DNA of 64,000 nucleotides from Bacillus massilinigeriensis (GTDB lineage: Bacteria; Bacillota; Bacilli; Bacillales; Cytobacillaceae): NCBI RefSeq assembly GCF_900117315.1, contig NZ_LT630337.1, forward strand, positions 2,133,261-2,197,260, given 5' to 3'. Positions 1-7,335 of this stretch are shown one piece after another; the first letter of the stretch is position 1, and every line of letters begins with the position of its first letter. A program made the translations under genes and the position numbers. Below the pieces are notes generated by a model, which saw only the letters and a program-made list of their open reading frames with translations, was not told the origin of the DNA and ran no database searches.

Positions 1-6
1 TACAAA

Positions 7-34
7 AAAATCTATCATTTTCATGATAGATTTT
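7..34 (-). terminator. Rho-independent terminator after the DUF7010-like gene
   Basis: A 12-bp perfect stem (AAAATCTATCAT / ATGATAGATTTT) closes a 4-nt loop. On the minus strand it is followed by a run of T, so it ends the minus-strand gene that stops at 111. The stem is symmetrical, so it may also serve plus-strand transcripts. Confidence 0.75.
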
Positions 35-110
35 ATAAGAGCTATTAAAATAAATGTTGTTTGATAAATCGGTTTAGCAAGTCGGAGTTATGTTTACAAG
101 TATTAATATA

Positions 111-689
111 TTAAACGTTTTTTGATTTAATCATATTCATTGGATCCGAGTTTTTCACTTTTCTATTTTCACCTATCAATAAAAGACATGTGCAAAAATA
201 GATAGCACTTAAGACAAAAGGTAAAATCACATAAATTTTTTCCATTGCAATCAATCCTATAATTGAGGTAACCACTATCACTGCAATGGATTGAAAAATG
301 TAGGCCTTGCTTTTATATATCGTAGCAAAGGGGAGGAAATGAGCTCCTGTTAATACGGCAATAAAGAATGGTAGCCATTGGATATGTTCTACATAAATAA
401 GAATTAGTACAGGAGAAAAAAGAATTTGCATCCCACCCAATACTCCACCAATCGGGGCTAAAGGATTGTCATTTGCCATAAGATCCATTTTCAACAGTTT
501 TGATACCATTATTCCCATTGGGAAGATCATTCCAGCACCTATAAAGTATATCAGCCCTAATAATTTGATGTCCATTTCAATAAAACTCAAAACACCCAAA
601 ATCAGCCAATAGCATACCCCAACATAAATCATGGAAATTCCTTTTTTTGTTCTAATGATTAAATCATCTCTTACATTATTAATACTCAA
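111..689 (-). CDS. DUF7010-like integral membrane protein
   Basis: The product is 192 residues and very hydrophobic, with about five or six membrane segments (roughly residues 20-40, 45-65, 80-100, 105-125, 130-150, 155-172) and a short basic C-terminus. It resembles the uncharacterised DUF7010 family of Bacillaceae membrane proteins; no catalytic motif is visible and no function can be assigned. The start is a TTG at 689, preceded by GGAGG about ten bases upstream. It lies downstream of the pentapeptide-repeat gene on the same strand but is separated from it by a strong 19-bp palindrome, so co-transcription is uncertain. Confidence 0.65.
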   Translation of the reverse strand: MSINNVRDDLIIRTKKGISMIYVGVCYWLILGVLSFIEMDIKLLGLIYFIGAGMIFPMGIMVSKLLKMDLMANDNPLAPIGGVLGGMQILFSPVLILIYVEHIQWLPFFIAVLTGAHFLPFATIYKSKAYIFQSIAVIVVTSIIGLIAMEKIYVILPFVLSAIYFCTCLLLIGENRKVKNSDPMNMIKSKNV

Positions 690-710
690 TTTTGTAATTC
701 CTCCAATTCA

Positions 711-751
711 GGTGCCAGGCACCATCCAAATATTGGATGGTGCCTGGCACC
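711..751. repeat. Perfect 19-bp palindrome, REP-like (GGTGCC family)
   Basis: Arms at 711-729 and 733-751 are exact inverted copies around an ATA centre; the core word is GGTGCCAGGCACC. The right arm abuts the stop codon of the pentapeptide-repeat gene at 752. No T-run follows on the minus strand, so it is not a classical terminator. Similar GGTGCC-GGCACC palindromes recur in Bacillaceae genomes (from memory), and a REP-type dispersed element that stabilises or attenuates the upstream mRNA is a reasonable inference. Confidence 0.7.
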
Positions 752-1396
752 TTATTTTATAACCAAACCCATCAAGGCAGCAAATCCGATAGCTTGTTCT
801 GATGATACAACACAACCTTCAAGATCCTCAATTCCAACCGAAAGTCGATTAAAATTAGAATTGCTCAAGTCGACCCCTTTTAAAGTGGTTCCAATAAAAT
901 TGACATCATCTAAATCACATTGTTGAATATTCACATGACTAAATCCACATTCGTAAAAATCTCCATTTCTTAGCGAACAACTATCGAACATAACTTGGTT
1001 TAAGGAGCTATATCCAAAGGAACTAAGGTTTAAATTGCAATCTTCAAAATGAACATTCTTCAGATTGGACTCTGATAGATTGACTCCAAGTAATTTTGAA
1101 TTCTTAAATTTTGCTCGGTGGATGATTGCTTCCATTAAATCTGCATTAGATAAATCACAATGATCAAATACAACATCAATTAATTCAATATTCTTGAAAG
1201 CAACTTCACTAAAAGTAACATTTTGAAAAATTACTTGTGAAAATACTAATTTATCTATCTTCTCTTTATCAATGATGCAATTTGATATCGTACAGCTTTC
1301 GAGATAAGGGTCTTCTTTATAGAATATTTCTTGAAAATTTGCTGGAGATAAAATCTTTGGTAATCTTGGTTCTTCTACTTTTTGTTTTTTCGGCAT
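752..1396 (-). CDS. Pentapeptide-repeat protein
   Basis: The 214-residue product has a run of about 25 A(D/N)LXX-type pentapeptides between residues 35 and 185 (for example LSNADLMEA and LLGVNLSESNLKNVHFEDC), which predicts a right-handed quadrilateral beta-helix. There is no signal peptide or membrane segment, so it is cytosolic. The family includes DNA-gyrase-protecting proteins of the Qnr/MfpA type and proteins of unknown role; nothing here selects between them. The ATG at 1396 has AAAGGTGA seven bases upstream and is preferred to an in-frame GTG nine bases earlier. Monocistronic or weakly linked to the downstream membrane protein across a palindrome. Confidence 0.75.
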   Translation of the reverse strand: MPKKQKVEEPRLPKILSPANFQEIFYKEDPYLESCTISNCIIDKEKIDKLVFSQVIFQNVTFSEVAFKNIELIDVVFDHCDLSNADLMEAIIHRAKFKNSKLLGVNLSESNLKNVHFEDCNLNLSSFGYSSLNQVMFDSCSLRNGDFYECGFSHVNIQQCDLDDVNFIGTTLKGVDLSNSNFNRLSVGIEDLEGCVVSSEQAIGFAALMGLVIK

Positions 1397-1483
1397 TTTG
1401 GTCACCTTTATTATAAATTGTATCTTAAAGATATCATAAAAATGTTATCCCGAAACCATACAGGATAACTTTTTTCATATACA

Positions 1484-3601
1484 TTATTTTTCGCGCACCT
1501 TCAATAACCGTAAACTATTTAATGTAACAATCAATGTTGCTCCCATATCAGCAAATATTGCTATCCAAAGAGTCAACCATCCTGGAATAACTAATAATAA
1601 GGCAATTGCTTTAATCACTATAGAGAAGGTAATATTTTGCTTGATAATTGCCAATGCCTTGCGACTCAATTTTATCGTATATGGCAATTTGCTTAAATCA
1701 TCGGACATTATTGCAATATCAGCTGTTTCAATAGCTGTATCAGTTCCAGCTCCACCCATTGCGATACCGACAGTGGATGCTGCTAAAGCTGGTGCATCAT
1801 TAACCCCATCTCCCACCATTGCGACACTCGAGTAATTTGTTCGAAGTACCTTAATAAAGTTAAGTTTATCTTCTGGAAGAAGTTCTGCTTTAATTTCTGA
1901 AACCCCGATTTCTTTTCCAATCCCTTCGGCGGTTCGTTGGTTGTCCCCTGTTAACATCACTGTCTTTTCGATTCCTGCTTTGTGTAATTTGCGAATTACA
2001 TCTTTTGAAGATTTCCTTAATTTGTCTGCCACAGCAAATAAGGCAAGAAGGTTCTTTTCTGTCCCTAAAATCATAACGGTCTTCCCTTGTTTCTGCAAAT
2101 CTGTTATTTTTTGCATTTTGTCACTATCAATCACTTTGTGTAATTCCTTGAACAGCTTGGGGCTACCTATATAGAATATTTCATGTTTAACTACGGCTTT
2201 TACACCTTTACCAGTTATGGATTGGAACTCCTCTACCATTACTTCATGATAGTTTAACCCTTCTTCATCACATTTCCTTATTATTGCAGAGGCAAGTGGA
2301 TGTTGAGACCCTTTTTCAATCGCGGCTGAAATGGTAAGTACCTCGTCTTTGGAAGAATCATACGTGATGAGGTCTGTTACAACTGGAACTCCATTTGTTA
2401 ATGTACCTGTTTTATCAAAAGCAATGACTTTAATGGCCCCTGCCTCTTCAAGATACACACCACCTTTGATTAACACGCCATTTCGAGCTGCATTTCCTAT
2501 TGCTGTTACAACTGCTACTGGTGTGGAAACGACCAGGGCACATGGACAACCAACGACCAGGGCTGCTAATCCTTGATAAATCCATTCACTCCAATCTCCG
2601 CCCAATATTATTGGTGGAACGATCGCAATAAGTAGGGCAAGCACAATAATAATTGGTGTATAGTATTTAGCAAATTTATCGACAAATGCCTGAGAAGGAG
2701 CCCTTTCCGCCTGTGCTTCTTCTACTAGATGAATGATTTTTGATAAAGTCGTATCTTCTACTCGTTTTGTAACTTTTACCTCGAGCAACCCTACTTCATT
2801 CAAGGTTCCTGCAAAAACCTCGTCTTGAATCGTTTTTGTAACTGGAACACTTTCCCCAGTAATGGCAGATTGATTTAATGTGGAGGTACCTTTAATCACG
2901 ATTCCATCCATGGCTAATTTTTGACCAGGTTTAACTATCATGACGTCTCCGATTTGAATATCCTCAACTTCAACAATAATTTCTTCTACTCCACGGCGAA
3001 TTAATGCTTCTCTCGGCGCAATATCCATCAACGACTCAATTGATTGACGAGCTTTATCCATGGAAAAACGTTCTAACGCCTCGCTAATGGCAAAAAGGAT
3101 AACAACGGTTGCCCCTTCGCTCCATTCTCCGATAACTGCAGCTCCCAAAATTGCCACTGTCATAAGTGTATTCATATCAAAAATGAAGCGGATGAGATTA
3201 TTAAACCCTTTAATAAACAACGTGTATCCGCCAATAATTATCGCTACACCGTAACCAATTATTGAAAGTAGTTGATTTTCACCATATTGTCTACTAATTA
3301 ACCAACTGATTATTAGAATAACTGCAGATATATAGACCTTAATATTTTCCTTTTGTTTCCAAAAAGGCTCTCCTTTAACCTTCTTTTCACTTTCTGCACG
3401 TAATTTTAGATTTTCAAATGCTCCAGCTTTTTCAAGCTCTTCAATCGTCGTTTTCCCTGTCACTGTTATCTTGGAAGCACCAAAATTGACTGTCGCATCT
3501 AAAACACCATCCAGGTGTTTCACGTTCGTTTCGAACGTTTTAGCACAATTCACTCAGGAAAATCCTTGAACACGGTACGTTTTTACTTCCTGCTCAGACA
3601 T
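1484..3601 (-). CDS. cadA: CadA-type Zn/Cd/Pb P-type ATPase with in-frame UGA at the first HMA cysteine
   Basis: P1B-type ATPase exporting divalent soft metals. Visible: N-terminal HMA domain, membrane pairs, the TGES phosphatase loop, the GCPCALV transport motif typical of Zn/Cd/Pb pumps, DKTGTLT phosphorylation site, and a C-terminal [15 protein letters not shown] helix with the CadA aspartate. The natural start is the ATG at 3601, 8 bases after GGAGGTG inside the end of cadC, overlapping it by 19 bp. This frame reads YRVQGFS, then TGA (3554-3556), then [11 protein letters not shown] sits exactly where the first Cys of the CxxC metal site belongs. A GTG follows the TGA directly, so reinitiation could give a 689-residue protein. 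The rest of the 705-codon frame is intact. It may be recoded (Sec or Cys), reinitiated, or a fresh nonsense mutation or sequencing error. Confidence 0.85.
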
Positions 3602-3960
3602 TGAAGTTCACCTCCTTGTTGGTGTAATGCAATATGAACGAGCTGCATAATATATTTATCATCTATTGAATAAAAGGCCATTTTTCCTTCTTTTCTGAAA
3701 CTGACGATTCCTTGCTTATGTAGTGTTCGGAGATGATGAGAAGCGGTTGCTACAGTAGAACCAATAATATTAGCAATGTCACACACGCAAAGTTCCTTAT
3801 CTTGACATAAAGCAAAGACAATTTTCGCCCTGTTCTCATCAGCCAAAGCCTTAAATATAAGGGCCATTTTTGCCATATCCACTTTTTTTAACATTCCCTG
3901 TAAGCGATTAACCTTCTCTTCATCAAAACAATAAACCTCACACGTATCATTTCTTTTCAT
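3583..3960 (-). CDS. cadC: CadC, ArsR-family metal-sensing repressor
   Basis: The 125-residue winged-helix protein has an ArsR DNA-recognition helix (GSTVATASHHLRTLHKQG). Cys7, Cys11, Cys58 and Cys60 fall at exactly the positions of the type 1 Cd/Pb/Zn site known from Staphylococcus plasmid CadC. It should repress its own operon and release DNA on binding Cd, Pb or Zn. It is translationally coupled to cadA, whose ribosome site lies inside its last codons. Two TTCAAA-type inverted repeats flank its promoter. The start ATG at 3960 follows GGTGAG. Confidence 0.92.
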   Translation of the reverse strand: MKRNDTCEVYCFDEEKVNRLQGMLKKVDMAKMALIFKALADENRAKIVFALCQDKELCVCDIANIIGSTVATASHHLRTLHKQGIVSFRKEGKMAFYSIDDKYIMQLVHIALHQQGGELQCLSRK

Positions 3961-3977
3961 CTTCTCACCACTTTTTA

Positions 3978-4042
3978 TTCAAAGATTCATTTGAATTTAG
4001 TATACTCTGAATTTATTCATATTCAAATAGGTATTTGAATGA
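3978..4042 (-). promoter_or_regulatory. cadCA promoter with two CadC operators
   Basis: On the minus strand a -35-like TTGAAT lies 16 bases before TATACT (4001-4006). The inverted repeat ATTCAAATAGGTATTTGAAT at 4021-4040 overlaps the -35 side and closely matches the known cad operator (TCAAATAAATATTTGA type). A second repeat, TTCAAA-N6-TTTGAA at 3979-3996, lies just after the -10. Repressor on both sites would block polymerase; this is inferred from motif similarity. Confidence 0.8.
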
Positions 4043-4143
4043 AATACATCGTTTGGAGTATTAGCTCTAAAAAGTTAAATAATATCTATTTACCTAAAGA
4101 TCCTAACTGGCTATTCCAAAATAGATTAGGTATAATGATAGTA

Positions 4144-4284
4144 TCAAAATGCATATAGTAAAAAAGACCGTTGGTGCTAGTTACACCAATCGGTCTCCCA
4201 ATAGAAGATTCCCTTCAAGGGGGTCAGCTAATAGCGGGATAATCCACCTATTGCCTAGCAGCTCATGGGTGGGTTATTTTTTTT
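4144..4284 (+). ncRNA. Candidate antisense antitoxin RNA of a type I toxin system
   Basis: A plus-strand TATAAT at 4132-4137 predicts a transcript beginning near 4144. A hairpin ATAATCCACC (4239-4248) / GGTGGGTTAT (4268-4277, one G-T pair) followed by eight T residues ends it near 4284. The resulting RNA of about 140 nt is antisense to the 3' untranslated part and last codons of the small toxin gene on the other strand, the layout of txpA/RatA in Bacillus subtilis. The -35 is weak (TGGCTA). No homologous RNA is recognised by sequence; the call rests on the promoter, terminator and overlap. Confidence 0.6.
4160..4195 (-). terminator. Terminator of the toxin mRNA
   Basis: GACCGTTGGTG (4166-4176) pairs with CACCAATCGGTC (4184-4195) with one bulge, followed on the minus strand by six T. 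It ends the transcript carrying the 27-residue toxin, leaving a 3' untranslated region of about 110 nt that is covered by the candidate antitoxin RNA. Confidence 0.75.
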
Positions 4285-4357
4285 GGTTAAATGACAGGAT
4301 TGCTAAGATTAAGCTTGCAAACGCACAGGCAAACATTAACGCTTCGAATACTGACAC
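4274..4357 (-). CDS. Type I toxin, putative holin-like toxin family (Hol_Tox), 27 residues
   Basis: A short frame begins with GTG at 4357, five bases after AAAGGGGGTGG, and ends TAA at 4274-4276. The peptide is MSVFEALMFACAFASLILAI followed by LSFNQKK: one membrane helix and a charged tail. The pattern VFE-LMF-(A/S)FA-LI-AILSFN-KK is the hallmark of the Hol_Tox/TxpA-BsrG-like peptides of Bacillus, membrane-acting toxins of type I systems. An extended -10 (TGATATAAT, 4424-4432) lies upstream on the minus strand. An upstream in-frame ATG (4375) has no spacing for a ribosome site. It sits in a 600-bp gap with its own terminator and an antisense RNA candidate. Confidence 0.85.
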   Translation of the reverse strand: MSVFEALMFACAFASLILAILSFNQKK

Positions 4358-4423
4358 AGCACCACCCCCTTTCATCTGGGGATGAGCTAACCACCCAAGA
4401 GCTTCCACATCTATTGCTTCTCA

Positions 4424-4432
4424 ATTATATCA
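4424..4432 (-). promoter_or_regulatory. Extended -10 promoter of the toxin gene
   Basis: The minus strand reads TGATATAAT, a TGn-extended -10 box, with no good -35. Transcription would start near 4417, giving a 5' leader of about 60 nt before the GTG start at 4357. Confidence 0.6.
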
Positions 4433-4490
4433 AAATTACCGAACATACGCTCCTGTTTATTGTATAAATATTATTTTTGAAATATAAAAA

Positions 4491-4535
4491 GGTGTTAGGA
4501 TCCCTCATCCTGATTAATGATGTGGGGCTAACACC
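4491..4535 (-). terminator. Terminator after the MltG-like gene
   Basis: GGTGTTAG (4491-4498) pairs with CTAACACC (4528-4535), with further inner pairing (CCC-CATC / GATG-GGG). The minus strand continues with five T. It closes the two-gene unit 5429-4562 and insulates it from the toxin promoter. Confidence 0.75.
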
Positions 4536-4561
4536 CTAAAAAAATTTCTAGCTTTTTATAC

Positions 4562-5053
4562 TTATTTTTTAAACACAATCGAAATAACTTCATCTGCAGT
4601 CATATCGCTATCAATTTTATATGTCCCAGGTCGCAGGTTGTTCGCCAACCCTTTCTTTTCCACTCTATTAGAAAAAGCATAAGCATTGTCGATGATATTT
4701 GCCCTAACCAATACTTTCCCAACATCAATACTTGTCATACCTTCAGAAACCGTAAGAAATGTTCGATAAATTATTTTTTCTTTTGCATTACTAGTAGATT
4801 TATTTTCTTTACTTGATGATTCTTTTTCATTTTTTTCTGATTCAACACTTGCAATGACCTTATTGAACTCCTCTTTTGTATGGATCACATATCCTGAAGA
4901 AGTTAACTTATCTTTCATTTCTTTTTCCGTTGGAATCTTTACACTAGTACCATTATTAGTATTTGCCTCAATTTCTGATAAATAAAAGCCACCTAGAATG
5001 GTTGAAGAGAGAAATAGTCCTGCTGCAAAACTGAAAATCAACTTAGCGTTCAT
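4562..5053 (-). CDS. MltG/YceG-like membrane-anchored protein without the catalytic domain
   Basis: The 163-residue protein has an N-terminal membrane segment (residues 4-25), a charged Ser/Lys/Glu-rich linker (about 70-95), and a C-terminal domain (about 98-160) resembling the LysM-like module that precedes the catalytic domain in the lytic transglycosylase MltG (TVSEGMTSIDVGKVL through RPGTYKIDSDMTADEVI). The transglycosylase domain with its catalytic Glu is absent, so enzymatic activity is unlikely. The ATG at 5053 overlaps the upstream gene by 11 bp, so the two are coupled. It may bind or organise cell-wall glycan, which is inference. Confidence 0.7.
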   Translation of the reverse strand: MNAKLIFSFAAGLFLSSTILGGFYLSEIEANTNNGTSVKIPTEKEMKDKLTSSGYVIHTKEEFNKVIASVESEKNEKESSSKENKSTSNAKEKIIYRTFLTVSEGMTSIDVGKVLVRANIIDNAYAFSNRVEKKGLANNLRPGTYKIDSDMTADEVISIVFKK

Positions 5054-5429
5054 TTACAGTGGCACTCCTTTCCTTTTTGGAAGCTTTGTAAGGAGCCAAT
5101 ATTTGTTCTACTTCTACTTCATTCATATTTTTCTCTCCAGCAATGCTTTGAACGGAGTATCCTCTTTTATACAAGTCTAGCAGTTCTCGCAATAAAGCTC
5201 TTTCTTCATTTGATATAGCCTTATTTTCTGTATTCTGAGATATAATTTCTACATCCAATTCGAGGTTACGAATATGATTTTGCAGTTTACTGATTTCTTC
5301 CATCATGGAAAAATAAATAGAATCAATTTCTCTTTGCTCTTTATTTGAAGATTGTTTTATTTGTACTAAAGAATAAATGAGCAACGCTGCTGAAATGCCG
5401 AATAGTATGGTTAACGCCCATCCTAACAT
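5043..5429 (-). CDS. Membrane-anchored coiled-coil protein with C-terminal HTH-like segment
   Basis: The 128-residue protein has one N-terminal membrane helix (residues 3-22), a coiled coil (about 30-70) and a C-terminal stretch, LLDLYKRGYSVQSIAGEKNMNEVEVEQIL, typical of a small helix-turn-helix. The same architecture (membrane helix, coiled coil, HTH-like tail) is seen in the SwrB/YlxL and DUF6115-like proteins of Bacillus; identity with SwrB cannot be claimed because the flagellar context is missing. Start ATG at 5429 follows GGAGG. Coupled by overlap to the MltG-like gene. Confidence 0.6.
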   Translation of the reverse strand: MLGWALTILFGISAALLIYSLVQIKQSSNKEQREIDSIYFSMMEEISKLQNHIRNLELDVEIISQNTENKAISNEERALLRELLDLYKRGYSVQSIAGEKNMNEVEVEQILAPYKASKKERSATVNER

Positions 5430-5631
5430 TATATATATCCTCCATCTCTTAAATCTTTTCTCTCACAAGTTCTCATTATACAACAAATAAAACCACTTTG
5501 CTTTTCATTAATCAAAAAATACGACAAAAGTTAGGAATTGGACAAAAAATATCTAGTAATAATATCTTATGTTCTTGGATGGTTCTTGTAGAATTTAGAA
5601 ATATTTACTTCAACTACCATAATATATATAT

Positions 5632-6528
5632 TCAAATCGCATTATCTTCAAGCCTCATTCTTAATATATATAGCTTTTCTGAAAGCTCATTCAATTCCGC
5701 TTTTACAAGAATTTTATTTTTTAAATCCTCAGGAAGCCTATTAAACCCCACCTCTACTCCTTTTAACCCACATGCAATTGCAGCAATAGTGTCGCTGTCC
5801 CCTCCATTATTAGCAGCTTCAAATGCAATTTCTTGAAAATCATCAATATGATACAAATAATAGAGTACCCAGAAGAAGGTATTTACGACATAACCATCAG
5901 GAGGTACTATCGGTCTCTTTTTGTAAATAGATGTGAAGCCCGAACCATCTATTTCCTTTTCTATCGCTTCATTAATTGATTCCATCTTTAATAACCGATG
6001 GGCTATTTTATTATATATTTGACAAATATAGGCTGTTTCTTCGTCATTATGTGTCATATTTGATTGAAGGTGAGTGATTTCTAACATTTTTTGTAATGAA
6101 GGATAAGCGAGTGAAACTGGTAAGGTTCGCATAAGTGTTCCATTTCCAGCACACATCCCATCCATTTGAACACAGACCTTCTTTGAAGTTTGAAACCAAT
6201 CTCCGTTATATTGTCTTAAGACAGATTCCACTATATTACCAATGTCCTTTGGTTTTGAGTCGTACCATTTTAAAAAACTCTCTCCAATATATGGAATGGG
6301 ATCTTCAGGATTAATTATTATCCCTTCACAAACAGCCATGGTCATAGCAGTATCATCTGTCGTTTCACCAGGTTCTAGATTCCATACCCCTCCTCCAATC
6401 ATATCAGTGAGGCGACCATGCCTCTTGATAATTTCATCAGCTGACATAAATTCCGTTGTCCCGCCTATAGCATCACCGATGGCAACACCGAATAATCCGC
6501 CCTTTATTTTATCTAACAATTTTTTCAT
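5632..6528 (-). CDS. ADP-ribosylglycohydrolase family protein (DraG-like)
   Basis: The 298-residue soluble protein shows the family pattern: GVAIGDAIGGTTEF near the N-terminus, ETTDDTAMTMA (residues about 55-65, the first metal-binding DD), and NNGGDSDTIAAIACGL near residues 240-255 (the second acidic metal site). Enzymes of this fold use two Mg ions to remove ADP-ribose from proteins or nucleotides. The substrate cannot be inferred. The annotated ATG at 6528 directly abuts AGGGGG; a TTG nine bases later has better spacing, so the start may be 6519. No partner ADP-ribosyltransferase is nearby. Confidence 0.85.
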   Translation of the reverse strand: MKKLLDKIKGGLFGVAIGDAIGGTTEFMSADEIIKRHGRLTDMIGGGVWNLEPGETTDDTAMTMAVCEGIIINPEDPIPYIGESFLKWYDSKPKDIGNIVESVLRQYNGDWFQTSKKVCVQMDGMCAGNGTLMRTLPVSLAYPSLQKMLEITHLQSNMTHNDEETAYICQIYNKIAHRLLKMESINEAIEKEIDGSGFTSIYKKRPIVPPDGYVVNTFFWVLYYLYHIDDFQEIAFEAANNGGDSDTIAAIACGLKGVEVGFNRLPEDLKNKILVKAELNELSEKLYILRMRLEDNAI

Positions 6529-6691
6529 CCCCCTATATATAATTTTGGACTAGGATTTGTTATTAAGAAAATCGAATATAGATGAATGGTAATTTCTATA
6601 TGTCATATTCAAAACTAATCTTCCTCCAATTTCTTATATAATTGAAGGAACACTCTTTTTCTCATTTTAGATAATTCTATTATAATAGAAA

Positions 6692-6738
6692 AGAGGCTGC
6701 CCTTCGGATGCCATGCATCTTAATATGGGACAGCCTCT
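6692..6738 (-). terminator. Terminator beyond a decayed gene
   Basis: AGAGGCTG (6692-6699) pairs with CAGCCTCT (6731-6738); the minus strand continues into TTTTC. The nearest intact upstream minus-strand gene ends almost 300 bp away, so this hairpin most likely belonged to the broken reading frame at 6740-6895. Confidence 0.65.
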
Positions 6739-6739
6739 A

Positions 6740-6895
6740 TATTTGTTCAATGCTTGGTTTATTCTTTCAATTATTGTTCCATTTGCCATACCGACGCCTT
6801 CATAAATCGCTTGAAGACCGTAATGGCCACTGGACCTTTCCAATTCTGAATCATAATTGTTAATCCTGCTCTAGCTAATATCTGGAAATGCTGAC
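6740..6895 (-). pseudogene. Remnant resembling the C-terminal ATPase part of a histidine kinase
   Basis: One minus-strand frame encodes NYDSELERSSGHYGLQAIYE followed by GVGMANGTIIERI, interrupted upstream by a TAG. The segment GHYGL-(G/A)(I/M)-ER(V/A)-NG resembles the G2 box and following helix of DesK/NarX-type HATPase domains (compare GLLGMKERLEFVNGHL in the DesK of this window). Only about 45 codons survive, followed by a retained terminator. The rest of the 6529-7030 gap shows nothing recognisable. The identification is tentative. Confidence 0.35.
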
Positions 6896-7029
6896 GTTTA
6901 CACCACTAAAATAATAGGAATTTTAGAAAAATAGGACAATGCCTTATTAACAACCAAATAGATAGAATTAATAAAAATTATTTAATAAAGAAGCTGTCAA
7001 AAGTTCTGCCTGGCATTATTAATAGCTAC

Positions 7030-7311
7030 TTATCCTGAAAGGGAGGTTATCAGCAATCCAAAGCAGGCTGCATTAAGCAATATGACTACTGCAAAACCGA
7101 TTAACAGCCCCTGTCCCATTCTTTTTTTTCCTTTATTAAAAGCCCAAACAATGACGACTAAATATACAATTAGAGCAACAATGAAGCTAAATAGTCCTAA
7201 CATGGAAAAAATAAGCATAAGTGCTCCTAAATATATCCCAATTGAAATAAAAATACCAATCCATAGGTCACTCATTGACCCATTTTTATCTTGATTTTGA
7301 TTCAAATACAT
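7030..7311 (-). CDS. Small three-helix membrane protein
   Basis: The predicted product is about 93 residues with a polar N-terminus rich in Asn/Gln and three membrane helices (about 15-37, 38-57, 68-90), the middle pair joined to the last by the basic segment NKGKKRMGQG. It is not recognised. The ATG at 7311 follows GGGGAGG closely; upstream in-frame starts exist at 7323 and 7332. It starts just 25 bp after the radical SAM gene on the same strand, so it is probably the last gene of the Lgt-like/radical-SAM operon. Confidence 0.55.
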   Translation of the reverse strand: MYLNQNQDKNGSMSDLWIGIFISIGIYLGALMLIFSMLGLFSFIVALIVYLVVIVWAFNKGKKRMGQGLLIGFAVVILLNAACFGLLITSLSG

Positions 7312-7335
7312 CTCCCTCCCCATCTCTAGCAAAAA

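Noticed and set aside
4149..4385. Plus-strand 78-codon frame
   Set aside because: It is antisense to the small toxin gene and crosses its terminators; the toxin on the minus strand has the ribosome site and family motif.
5498..5836. Plus-strand 112-codon frame
   Set aside because: It overlaps the 3' end of the ADP-ribosylglycohydrolase gene in antisense, with no start signal and no recognisable product.
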